Of a DNA stretch of 64,000 nucleotides, positions 17,673 to 25,395 are shown one piece after another (the stretch's first letter is position 1; the number at the start of each line of letters is the position of its first letter). The translations under genes and the position numbers were made by a program. Origin of the DNA: Streptomyces phaeofaciens. GTDB taxonomy: Bacteria; Actinomycetota; Actinomycetes; Streptomycetales; Streptomycetaceae. The notes beneath the pieces were generated by a model. That model was not told the DNA's origin. It saw nothing but the letters and a program-made list of their open reading frames with translations, and did no database searches. Location: NCBI RefSeq assembly GCF_014648915.1, contig NZ_BMSA01000002.1, positions 124,001 through 188,000 of the forward strand. The letters are read 5' to 3'.

Positions 17673-19064
17673 TCAGCGACGGACCGCTTTGCGCAGCGCC
17701 TTGGCACGGCGGACCACACGGCGGGCCGTCGAGTTGCGGGGGAGGAACGCCAGCCGCTCCGGAATACCGCCGGGCAGGCCCAGCGAGGTCAGCCGCTTGC
17801 GCTTGAAGTAGCGCTGGGTACGCGGGCCGAGCCTGGTGCGCAGATAGTTCTCCGCCGCCGGGCGCAGCCCCGAGCAGATCTGCGGCTGCATCACGAAGCC
17901 GACCGCGTGGAGCAGACCGGTGAGCGTGTCGCCCGGGACCGTCTCGTCCTTCTCCTCCAGGTCGGGCAGCAGCGCGTCCGCCAGGACGACCGGCACCCGG
18001 TTGCTGTTCTGGAACGGGGTCAGCCGCTCCAGCAGCGGCTCGGTGCCGATCCGGGCGACCGGCAGCTCGTAGAACGCGGACGCCGTGAACAGGGCGGTGG
18101 AGAAACAGCCGACGACCAGCGCCGGCCGGGCCTTCTCGAACAGCACCTCGGCGAGGACGGGCGTGTCCAGCACGGTCAGCTCGACACCCAGCCGCTCCGC
18201 CTCCGCCTCCAGGACCCGGCTGTAGCGGGCCGGCGCGGTCGGGTGCGGCTTGAACACGACCGAGCGGTGCCCCCGGGCCACCGCCCCCCGCATCATCCGC
18301 ACATGCAGGTCCTCCTCCTCCCGCACGGAGAGGATGTCCAGCGCCGACAGGTACTGCCCGAGCAGCAGCGCCGCTCCGTCGGGCAGCGGCGGCAGCTCCG
18401 GGACGCCCTCGCCGACCTGCCCCAGCACCTTCAGGAAGGCGCTCGTCGGCACGGTCCGGGCCTCGACCCCGAACTCGGTCAGCAGCAGCGGCACCAGCCC
18501 GGGCACCAGGTCCAGATGGAGCAGCCGCCGCACCCGGGTGCCGATCAGCGGGTCGATCTTGTTGCGGGTCGGGCCGTAGCTCATCAGCCCGTCCGCGTAC
18601 ACCTCGACGGGCGCGCCCGGGAACACCTGGGCGATCGCCTGGGCCGGGTTGACCTGGAGGGACTCCAGGACGATCTCCACCCGGTCGTCGCCCAGCCCCC
18701 ACAGCAGCCGCAGATACCGCTCCAGGAGCGGCACGTCGTCGGGGCGGGGCGACCATGCGCCCGGGTGGAAGGGGCTGATCGCGTCGTTCCAGGACAGCAC
18801 CGCGTCGAAGCGGTCCCGCAGCGGCGCGAAGCCGGGCATCTCGTCGACCGCCGGGGCGGTCTCCGGGTTCGTGGCGTTGTTGCACACCAGCAGCAGCCGG
18901 CGGTCCGCCGCCGGGAACAGGTCGGAGTCCAGCGCGGCGGCGAGGGTGGCGAGACCGTAGAGCGTGGAGGCGCAGAAGATCTGCGTCGTCCGACGGGGAG
19001 GATGGGGCCGGCCGGGGGTGCCGGCGGTGCCGGAGGTGCCGGAGGTGCCGGAGGTGCGGGTCAT
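17673..19064 (-). CDS. Polysialyltransferase-family (POLYST-like) glycosyltransferase
   Basis: This 463-residue protein resembles the bacterial alpha-2,8-polysialyltransferase family. It opens with IFCASTLYGLATLAAALD, a first-strand motif typical of POLYST proteins. Later come VEVYADGLMSYGPTRN, then HRSVVFKPHPTAP (the KPHP motif used in CMP-sugar binding) and VVGCFSTALFTAS (the conserved SSTAL-like motif). The C-terminus is very basic. The start at 19064 overlaps the stop of the upstream GT2 gene by one base. The N-terminal Thr-Ser-Gly repeats come from a 9-bp tandem repeat and are probably disordered. In context it likely extends or adds a nonulosonic acid residue (inference). Confidence 0.8.
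   Translation of the reverse strand: MTRTSGTSGTSGTAGTPGRPHPPRRTTQIFCASTLYGLATLAAALDSDLFPAADRRLLLVCNNATNPETAPAVDEMPGFAPLRDRFDAVLSWNDAISPFHPGAWSPRPDDVPLLERYLRLLWGLGDDRVEIVLESLQVNPAQAIAQVFPGAPVEVYADGLMSYGPTRNKIDPLIGTRVRRLLHLDLVPGLVPLLLTEFGVEARTVPTSAFLKVLGQVGEGVPELPPLPDGAALLLGQYLSALDILSVREEEDLHVRMMRGAVARGHRSVVFKPHPTAPARYSRVLEAEAERLGVELTVLDTPVLAEVLFEKARPALVVGCFSTALFTASAFYELPVARIGTEPLLERLTPFQNSNRVPVVLADALLPDLEEKDETVPGDTLTGLLHAVGFVMQPQICSGLRPAAENYLRTRLGPRTQRYFKRKRLTSLGLPGGIPERLAFLPRNSTARRVVRRAKALRKAVRR
19026..19061. repeat. 9-bp tandem repeat inside the polysialyltransferase-like gene start
   Basis: Three perfect copies of GGTGCCGGA (19026-19052) plus a degenerate fourth are read on the minus strand as Thr-Ser-Gly repeats at residues 2-13 of the protein. 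Copy number could change without shifting the frame. Confidence 0.85.
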
Positions 19065-20050
19065 CAGGCGGCCGCCTTCGCGGAGGTGATCCTGCGTCGC
19101 AGCCGCCGCAGCTTGGCGGAGCGCCGCAGGTCCATGGTGTCCAGGACGTCGGTGAGCAGCTCCTGCGGCATACGCTGTATGGCCGCCGAACTCATCGTCC
19201 GCAGCTGCTTGGCCACCGCGGGCTCGAACTTGTCGATCTCGGCGAGGTGGTGGGCGATGATCGCGCAGTAGGTGCGCACCGCCTTCGGCAGCAGCCGGTC
19301 CGCCTCCCGGTCCTTCGCGGTCTCCTCGACGACCTGGTCGAAGGCCCGGATGAAGTCCAGCTGGCGGGCGTCGCCGATCTGGGTGAGGGAGGAGGCGACC
19401 CCGCGGCGGTAGAAGACGCCGTGCAGGTTCAGTACGGCGAACGACTCCGCCTCCCGGTGCAGCTTCCAGATCCACGGCCGGTCCTCGGCGGTCCGCAGCC
19501 CGTCCGTGAAGTGCAGCAGCCCCTTGTCGAGCAGCCGCCGGTGGTAGGCGCCGGCCCAGGCGTACGCGTAGTCGACGGACGTCGAGCGGTCGGTGGGCAG
19601 GATCGCCTCGCGCGGGTCCAGCACCTCCTCGCGCCGCCCGAGCGGATGCCGGACGACGGTCCGGGCGCGTCCGGTGGCCTGGACATGGTCGGTGCGGACG
19701 AAGTCGCAGCCCAGCGACTCGATCGCGGCGAGCAGCTTGACCAGGTGGCCCCGGGCCAGCCAGTCGTCGCCGTCCAGGAACGTCAGGTACTCCCCCCGCG
19801 CCGCGTCGAGCCCGGTGTTGCGGGCGGTGGCGAGTCCTCCGTTCTCCTCATGGCGGACGAAGCGCACCTCGGCGACCTTCGAAAGCTCTTCGGCCGCCCG
19901 TTCGAGAATGGCCGGAGTTTCGTCCTTCGATTTGTCGTCCACCAGCACGAACTCGAAGTCCGGGCGGGCGTTGAGATGAAGACTTCTGAGGGTGTCCGGG
20001 GCGAATTGCTGCACGTTGTAGAACGGCACGATCACGGAAAGCTTTGGCAC
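19064..20050 (-). CDS. GT2-family glycosyltransferase
   Basis: This 328-residue protein is a family 2 inverting glycosyltransferase: KLSVIVPFYNVQQFAPDTL at the very N-terminus, FVLVDDKSKDET, NGGLATARNTGLDAARGEYLTFLDGDDW with the DGD metal site, then a helical C-terminal part without membrane spans. The GTG at 20050 puts the first beta-strand at the N-terminus, and a TAGGCT -10-like box lies 7 nt upstream, so the mRNA is probably leaderless. A longer frame to an ATG at 20134 exists but would cover the promoter. It overlaps the POLYST-like gene by one base, forming a two-gene operon divergent from the nonulosonate synthesis genes. Confidence 0.85.
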   Translation of the reverse strand: MPKLSVIVPFYNVQQFAPDTLRSLHLNARPDFEFVLVDDKSKDETPAILERAAEELSKVAEVRFVRHEENGGLATARNTGLDAARGEYLTFLDGDDWLARGHLVKLLAAIESLGCDFVRTDHVQATGRARTVVRHPLGRREEVLDPREAILPTDRSTSVDYAYAWAGAYHRRLLDKGLLHFTDGLRTAEDRPWIWKLHREAESFAVLNLHGVFYRRGVASSLTQIGDARQLDFIRAFDQVVEETAKDREADRLLPKAVRTYCAIIAHHLAEIDKFEPAVAKQLRTMSSAAIQRMPQELLTDVLDTMDLRRSAKLRRLRRRITSAKAAA

Positions 20051-20248
20051 CCGCGAAAGCCTAGGAGCGCCCCCGGCAGTGAAACTTTCCGGTGAGGAGA
20101 CAGGGGGTGAACTCAATGTGTCGGATTGGTGCACCCCGTGTACTCACGGCCGAACGACGGACCAGTTCGGTGTCCGGTGGTGTGCTGTTAACTCTTTGTT
20201 GAGAGGGGGTTGGGCCGATCCTCGGTTTTGCTTTCTAGCGTCTTCGTC
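20051..20248. promoter_or_regulatory. Divergent promoter region with two leaderless-type -10 boxes
   Basis: The minus-strand box TAGGCT (20058-20063) lies 7 nt from the GTG at 20050. The plus-strand box TAGCGT (20236-20241) lies 7 nt from the GTG at 20249. The mirrored spacing argues that both gene sets start at the first base of the start codon. -35 elements are weak. A minus-strand GTTCACCCCCT (20102-20112) resembles a PHO-box half. Confidence 0.6.
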
Positions 20249-21589
20249 GTGCCTGCAAGTACTGCCAACCCCCCACGGATCGCCGTCCTGGCGGACTCCG
20301 ACACCCGCTGGAAATGGGGTGCGCTGACCGCCGCGCGGATCGCGCCGTCCATGGAAGCCGCACCGGGTGACGGCGCGCAAGTCGCGCCGGCCCTCGACGG
20401 GTTCCTGCTGCGCGGCCGTGCCACCCCCACCCCGCGCCAACTGGCCGAGGTGGGCGTGCACGCGGACTCGCTGCGCGAGGTCACGGCCGTCGAGTTCCTG
20501 CGCGCCATGTCACGGACGTCGTACGACATCCTCGTCCTCGCCCTGGTCGGCGGCGGTGTCCAGGCGGTCCTGCACGGGCTGAAGCGGATCCGGGAGGACA
20601 CCGGCGAGCGGCCCGTCGTCGTCACCGGCTATGTCGGTGTCGTCTACGAGAAGCTCGCCGACGGCCTGCTCCTGCGGCACGGCGCCGACCTGGTCCTCGC
20701 CAACTCCCGCCAGGACGCCGAACGCTTCCGCGCGGTGTACGAAGGAGTGGGCGCCGACGCCTCCTCGGTGACCGAGGTGGCCCTGCCGTTCCTCGGCGGC
20801 GCCCCCTACACCGGGCGGCACGACCCCTACACCGTCGTCTTCGCCGCGCAGCCCTCCGTACCGGAGAGCCGCAAGGACCGGACGTACCTGCTGGAGCGGC
20901 TCGTCCGGCACGCCCGGCTGCACCCCGAGCGGGAGGTGCTGCTGAAGCTGCGCTCCAAGCCCGGCGAACACACCACCCACATCGAGGAGCTGCCCTACCA
21001 GAAGCTGGCGCAGCGACTGGACCCGCCGTCCAACTTCCGCCTGGTGTACGGCAACATGGGCGAGGTCCTCGACCGCACCGACCTGATGGTCACGGTCAGC
21101 TCGACGGCCGCCCTGGAGTCCCTCCACCGCCGTATCCCCACCGTCGTCCTCAGCGACCTCGGGGTGCGCGAGGCGCTCGGCAACCACCACTTCGTCGGCT
21201 CGGGCTGCCTCGCCTCCTGGGACCAGCTCGACGCCGGACACCGCCCCACGCCCGACGCGGAGTGGGTCTCCCGGCAGGGCGTGGCCGCCGACGGCTCGTA
21301 CGAGACCGCCTTCGACCCGGCCCGCGAACGCATAGCCAAGCTGCTCGCCCGGCCCGGCGGCCTCCCGCCCCTCACGCCCTACTACACGCCGGCCACAGCA
21401 CCCGGCTACCTCCCCGGCATCCTCGCCCGCCACCACCTCGCGCCCGACGGCAGCCCGCTGCCCGGCGCGCCCGCCTCCGACAAGGAGCCCGGCCCGGTCC
21501 GGCAGATCGTGCGCCGGGCGGCGCGCGGCGCCTACCGGCACGGCGTGCAACGGGTGGCACCGGTGATCCGGCGGATGGGGGAGCTGTGA
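20249..21589 (+). CDS. DUF6716-type putative glycosyltransferase
   Basis: This 446-residue protein is recognised as the uncharacterised glycosyltransferase family found next to nonulosonate genes in Streptomyces. The N-terminus RIAVLADSDTRWKWGALTA is the family's signature opening. A Rossmann-like second half has LVLANSRQDAERFR, VVFAAQPSVPESRKDR, LLKLRSKPGEH and MVTVSSTAALES, the last resembling the SSTAL donor-binding motif of GT-B sialyl- and polysialyltransferases. The C-terminus is basic. The GTG at 20249 was chosen over an earlier in-frame start because it follows the -10 box by 7 nt and matches the family start. It heads the synthesis operon (26 bp to the next gene). Donor and acceptor are unknown. 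Confidence 0.8.
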   Translation: MPASTANPPRIAVLADSDTRWKWGALTAARIAPSMEAAPGDGAQVAPALDGFLLRGRATPTPRQLAEVGVHADSLREVTAVEFLRAMSRTSYDILVLALVGGGVQAVLHGLKRIREDTGERPVVVTGYVGVVYEKLADGLLLRHGADLVLANSRQDAERFRAVYEGVGADASSVTEVALPFLGGAPYTGRHDPYTVVFAAQPSVPESRKDRTYLLERLVRHARLHPEREVLLKLRSKPGEHTTHIEELPYQKLAQRLDPPSNFRLVYGNMGEVLDRTDLMVTVSSTAALESLHRRIPTVVLSDLGVREALGNHHFVGSGCLASWDQLDAGHRPTPDAEWVSRQGVAADGSYETAFDPARERIAKLLARPGGLPPLTPYYTPATAPGYLPGILARHHLAPDGSPLPGAPASDKEPGPVRQIVRRAARGAYRHGVQRVAPVIRRMGEL

Positions 21590-21615
21590 GCCACCCACGT
21601 CAAGGAGTACAGCCC

Positions 21616-22833
21616 ATGTCCGACTCAGCAGCCGGGGTACGCCGCGTCCTCGCCGTGATCCCCGCGCGCGGCGGCTCCAAGGGCGTCCCCGCGAAGAACC
21701 TCGCCCCGGTCGGCGGCGTCCCGCTGGTCGCGCGGGCGGTCCGCGAGTGCCGGGCCACCCGGCTCGTCACCGACGTGGTCGTCTCCACCGACGACCAGGC
21801 CATCGCGGCCGCGGCCCGCGAGGCGGGCGCCGAGGTCGTGCTGCGGCCGGCCGCCATCGCCGGCGACACCGCCACCTCCGAGGCGGCCGTCCTGCACGCG
21901 ATGGACGCCCACGAGGCCCTGCACGGCAGCCCGGTCGACGTGGTCCTGCTCGTCCAGTGCACCAGCCCCTTCCTGGTCCGCGAGGACGTCGACGGCGTCG
22001 CCGGCGCGGTCGCCGAGCAGGGCGCGGACAGCGCGGTGACCGTGGCCCCCTTCCACGGCTTCGTCTGGCGCCACTCGGACGAGACCAGCGAGGGCGGCTT
22101 CGGCGTCAACCACGACAAGTCCTTCCGCCCCCGCCGCCAGGACCGCCCCCAGGACTTCCTGGAGACCGGCGCCGCCTATGCGATGGACGCGGCCGGCTTC
22201 CGCACGCACCGGCACCGCTTCTTCGGCCGTACCGAGCTCGTCCGCACCGACCCGGCACGCGTCCTGGAGATCGACGACCAGCACGAACTCGCGCGGGCCC
22301 GCGCCCTGGCGCCGCTCTTCGACGCGGACCGGCCCGGCGCCCTGCCCGCCTTCGACGACATCGACGCGGTCGTCCTCGACTTCGACGGCACCCAGACCGA
22401 CGACCGGGTGCTGATCGACTCCGACGGACGGGAGTTCGTCTCCGTCCACCGCGGGGACGGCCTCGGCATCGCCGCCCTGCGCCGCAGCGGCCTGAAGCTG
22501 CTGATCCTCTCGACCGAACAGAACCCGGTCGTCGCCGCCCGGGCCCGGAAGCTCAAGCTCCCGGTCCTGCACGGCATCGACCGCAAGGACCTCGCACTCA
22601 AGCAGTGGTGCGAGGAACAGGGCATCGCGCCGGAGCGCGTGCTCTACGTCGGCAACGACGTCAACGACCTCCCCTGCTTCGCCCTCGTGGGCTGGCCGGT
22701 GGCGGTCGCGAGCGCCCACGACGTGGTACGCGGCGCCGCACGCGCGGTCACCACCCTGCCCGGTGGCGACGGCGCGATCCGGGAGATCGCCGGCTGGATC
22801 CTCGGACCTTCTCTCGACACCCTCCCCCAGTAA
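21616..22833 (+). CDS. CMP-nonulosonate synthetase fused to KdsC-like HAD phosphatase
   Basis: This 405-residue bifunctional protein has an N-terminal cytidylyltransferase (residues ~8-235) with VLAVIPARGGSKGVPAKNL, VVVSTDDQAIA and LLVQCTSPF, which activates an N-acylneuraminate- or Kdn-type acid to its CMP form. The C-terminal HAD domain (residues ~250-400) keeps every catalytic motif: DFDGT, the LSTE threonine region, the HGIDRKDLAL lysine and GNDVND. It should therefore be an active phosphatase, most simply for the 9-phosphate. The domain order is that of vertebrate CMAS. AAGGAG precedes the ATG at 21616. It is followed after 13 bp by the synthase gene. Together the two genes give synthesis, dephosphorylation and activation. 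Confidence 0.9.
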   Translation: MSDSAAGVRRVLAVIPARGGSKGVPAKNLAPVGGVPLVARAVRECRATRLVTDVVVSTDDQAIAAAAREAGAEVVLRPAAIAGDTATSEAAVLHAMDAHEALHGSPVDVVLLVQCTSPFLVREDVDGVAGAVAEQGADSAVTVAPFHGFVWRHSDETSEGGFGVNHDKSFRPRRQDRPQDFLETGAAYAMDAAGFRTHRHRFFGRTELVRTDPARVLEIDDQHELARARALAPLFDADRPGALPAFDDIDAVVLDFDGTQTDDRVLIDSDGREFVSVHRGDGLGIAALRRSGLKLLILSTEQNPVVAARARKLKLPVLHGIDRKDLALKQWCEEQGIAPERVLYVGNDVNDLPCFALVGWPVAVASAHDVVRGAARAVTTLPGGDGAIREIAGWILGPSLDTLPQ

Positions 22834-22846
22834 GGACATCTCCACC

Positions 22847-23785
22847 ATGAGCACCAACTCCCGTCTGCGCACGTTCGGTTCCCGCGAGGTCGGCCCCGGC
22901 CGCCCCGTCTACATCTGCGGCGAGATCGGCATCAACCACAACGGTGAGCTCGAGAACGCGTTCAAGCTGATCGACGCCGCCGCCGAGGCCGGCTGCGACG
23001 CCGTGAAGTTCCAGAAGCGCACCCCCGAGATCTGCACCCCGCGCGACCAGTGGGACATCGAGCGCGACACGCCGTGGGGCCGGATGACCTACATCGACTA
23101 CCGCCACCGCGTGGAGTTCGGCGAGGACGAGTACCGCAAGATCGACGAGTACTGCAAGGAGAAGGGGATCGACTGGTTCGCCTCCCCGTGGGACACCGAG
23201 GCCGTCGCCTTCCTGGAGAAGTTCGACGTCCCCGCCCACAAGGTCGCCTCCGCCTCCCTCACCGACGACGAGCTGCTGCGCGCCCTGCGCTCCACCGGCC
23301 GCGCCGTCATCCTCTCCACCGGCATGTCGACCCCGAAGCAGATCCGCCACGCGGTCGAGGTCCTGGGCAGCGACAACATCCTCATGTGCCACGCCACCTC
23401 GACCTACCCGGCGAAGGCCGAGGAGCTCAACCTCCGCGTGATCAACACGCTGGAGAAGGAGTTCCCGAACGTCCCGATCGGCTACTCCGGCCACGAGACC
23501 GGCCTCCAGACCACGCTGGCCGCGGTCGCCCTCGGCGCCGCCTTCGTCGAGCGTCACATCACCCTCGACCGCGCGATGTGGGGCTCCGACCAGGCCGCCT
23601 CCGTCGAGCCGGGCGGCCTCACCCGCCTCGTCCGCGACATCCGCACCATCGAGGCCTCCCTCGGCGACGGCGTCAAGAAGGTCTACGACTCCGAGCTGGG
23701 CCCCATGAAGAAGCTGCGCCGGGTGTCCGGCGTCGTCGCGGAGGCCGAGATCGCCGCCGCGGCGGGCGAGCCGGTCGCGGTCTGA
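22847..23785 (+). CDS. Nonulosonate (N-acetylneuraminate / Kdn-9-P) synthase, NeuB family without SAF domain
   Basis: This 312-residue NeuB TIM barrel condenses phosphoenolpyruvate with a mannose-type sugar or its 6-phosphate. Motifs are YICGEIGINHNGE near residues 20-32, AVKFQKRTPE, HKVASASLTDDELL, ILSTGMSTP, CHATSTYPA and IGYSGHE. The chain stops at the end of the barrel and lacks the C-terminal SAF/antifreeze domain that closes the active site of the partner subunit in typical NeuB (about 340-350 residues), so it belongs to a short subgroup. With the adjacent HAD-phosphatase fusion, a 9-phosphate product is plausible, and Kdn fits the reported S. coelicolor teichulosonic acid. The exact product cannot be read from sequence. 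Confidence 0.88.
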   Translation: MSTNSRLRTFGSREVGPGRPVYICGEIGINHNGELENAFKLIDAAAEAGCDAVKFQKRTPEICTPRDQWDIERDTPWGRMTYIDYRHRVEFGEDEYRKIDEYCKEKGIDWFASPWDTEAVAFLEKFDVPAHKVASASLTDDELLRALRSTGRAVILSTGMSTPKQIRHAVEVLGSDNILMCHATSTYPAKAEELNLRVINTLEKEFPNVPIGYSGHETGLQTTLAAVALGAAFVERHITLDRAMWGSDQAASVEPGGLTRLVRDIRTIEASLGDGVKKVYDSELGPMKKLRRVSGVVAEAEIAAAAGEPVAV

Positions 23786-23809
23786 CGGCCCCGACCGCCT
23801 CACAGCGCT

Positions 23810-23833
23810 GACTGCCTGACTGCCTGACTGCCT
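23810..23833. repeat. 8-bp tandem repeat between synthase and next gene
   Basis: Three perfect copies of GACTGCCT plus a partial fourth lie in the 74-bp gap. They are short and probably of no function. Confidence 0.8.
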
Positions 23834-23859
23834 GACGAAGACGGGACGGTCCTACGACG

Positions 23860-24936
23860 ATGAGCCCCCGCGCCGGCACGAACACCGGCACCACCCCCCA
23901 CACCCTCGCGTTCGTCGAGAGCCCGGTGCAGCTGCTCAACGTGCTCGAATGGGCGCACGCCCAGGAGGAGCCCGGCGCGGGGCTCACCGTCGTCGTCCTG
24001 TCCCCGACCGACCCCATGACCCGCGGACAGCTGCGCCGCATGGCCGAGCTGGCCCGCGGGGAGGGCCACGCGGTCCGCTGGGAGGAGGCGCGCGGCGGTA
24101 CGGCGGCTCCCTTCCGCACCATCGGCGGGCTGCGCCGGCTGCTGCGCCGGGCCGGACGGGTGGTCATGGGAGACCCGTTCTCCCGGTACGTGCAACTGCT
24201 GCTGACCATCACCCGCGCCTCCGACCTGGTCGTGGTCGACGACGGCACGGCCACCATGGAGTTCGTCGGCCAACTCGCCCGCGGCGAAAGGCTCGTGCGC
24301 TGGCACCGCAAGGGCGGCCGGCCCGGTCCCCGCGACGTGCTGTTCGCCCCGGTGTCCTCGGCGGCCCGCCGCCGGCTGACGCCGGGCGGGGGGCGCCGGG
24401 TGGAGGTCTTCTCCTCCATGCCGATGAAGGAGACCCCCGACGGGGTCGCCGTCACCGCCAACACCTTCGCCTGGACCCGCGCCCGCTTCGGCCCGCCGCG
24501 GGTGACCAAGGGCGCGGACATGGTGGGCACGTCCCTGGTGGAGACCGGCGTGGTGGACGCGGACCGCTACCTGGAGGCGGTAGGGGCGCTCGCCCGCGCC
24601 CACGGCGCCACCCGCTACTTCGCCCACCGCCGGGAGAGCGCCGACAAGCTCCACCGGCTGGCCGTGGAGACGGGCCTGGAAGTGGTCCGCCCCGACCTTC
24701 CCCTGGAGCTGATCGCGCGCCGGGGCCCGATCGGCCGCACCGTTCTCAGCTTCCCCTCCACGGTCGTCCACACCCTGCCCCTCGCCCTGTCCGGCACGGA
24801 CGTCCGCGTGGCGGTCTGCGACATCGACCCGGCCTGGCTGACGGAACACGCCTCGCCCCGGGCCCACGGCTTCCTCTCCGGTGTGACGGGCACCGCACGG
24901 GACGTACACCGGCTGGCGTCGGTGAGCGTGGTCTGA
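23860..24936 (+). CDS. Sialyltransferase-like (GT52-type) glycosyltransferase, tentative
   Basis: This 358-residue protein has no assigned function that I can prove. Its start, TLAFVESPVQLLNVLEWA, matches the first strand of bacterial GT52/GT80-type sialyltransferases and capsule sialyltransferases, where a (K/S)P.QL.N motif is conserved. Further features are LVVVDDGTATMEFV (aspartates before a turn), YFAHRRESADKL and SFPSTVVHTLPLAL, the last comparable to the SSTAL donor site. It is the last gene of the nonulosonate synthesis operon, 74 bp after the synthase. A role in transferring the CMP-activated acid is inferred from motif and place; it could also transfer another sugar of the polymer. 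Confidence 0.65.
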   Translation: MSPRAGTNTGTTPHTLAFVESPVQLLNVLEWAHAQEEPGAGLTVVVLSPTDPMTRGQLRRMAELARGEGHAVRWEEARGGTAAPFRTIGGLRRLLRRAGRVVMGDPFSRYVQLLLTITRASDLVVVDDGTATMEFVGQLARGERLVRWHRKGGRPGPRDVLFAPVSSAARRRLTPGGGRRVEVFSSMPMKETPDGVAVTANTFAWTRARFGPPRVTKGADMVGTSLVETGVVDADRYLEAVGALARAHGATRYFAHRRESADKLHRLAVETGLEVVRPDLPLELIARRGPIGRTVLSFPSTVVHTLPLALSGTDVRVAVCDIDPAWLTEHASPRAHGFLSGVTGTARDVHRLASVSVV

Positions 24937-25395
24937 GGCCGGTACGGGCCGGGGACGAGGGCCGCCCCGCCGTCGGGTGACCGTCCGGTTCGAGGGGCGC
25001 CGGGCGCCCGCCGGACCCGGTCTGTCGTCCGAACGGCCCAATCCGCCGGGGCAGCTTCTCCCGGGGCGGCTCCCGCCCCCGCCGGTGGCTCGGCGTGGTG
25101 GAGCGGTGGCACGGGGGAGCGGTTCCGCCATCCGGACCCGGTTCCGGTACGTGGACAGCTCCGCACCCGTGGGGCGTGCCGTGGTATGCGTGGAGGAAAC
25201 GAAGAGAGTGACGGGTACGGATCCAGGCTCCCCATCACAGGACCCATTCCATGATCCGCTCGGCCGGAAAACCGCCCGAGTTTACCCACCCCCCACAGCA
25301 GCCATGCGCCGCGCGGCCAATTTTTCTTCCCCTAAGGGTTGAAGTTTTGTTGATCGTGGGTCAGTTGACCGTCTCGGCGTCCTACCCTTCAGAGG
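24937..25395. other. Intergenic region, no gene seen
   Basis: These 459 bp hold no credible gene. The first 300 bp are GC-rich without strong hairpins ending in T-runs. The last 90 bp are AT-rich, contain TTGATC and TTGACC, and end with TACCCT (25383-25388) 7 nt before the GTG of the amidohydrolase gene, a likely leaderless promoter. Confidence 0.6.

Noticed and set aside
17468..17719. Short frames translating the 15-bp array into pentapeptide repeats
   Set aside because: The repeat is open in several frames simply because its period is a multiple of three; no ribosome binding site or conserved flanks.
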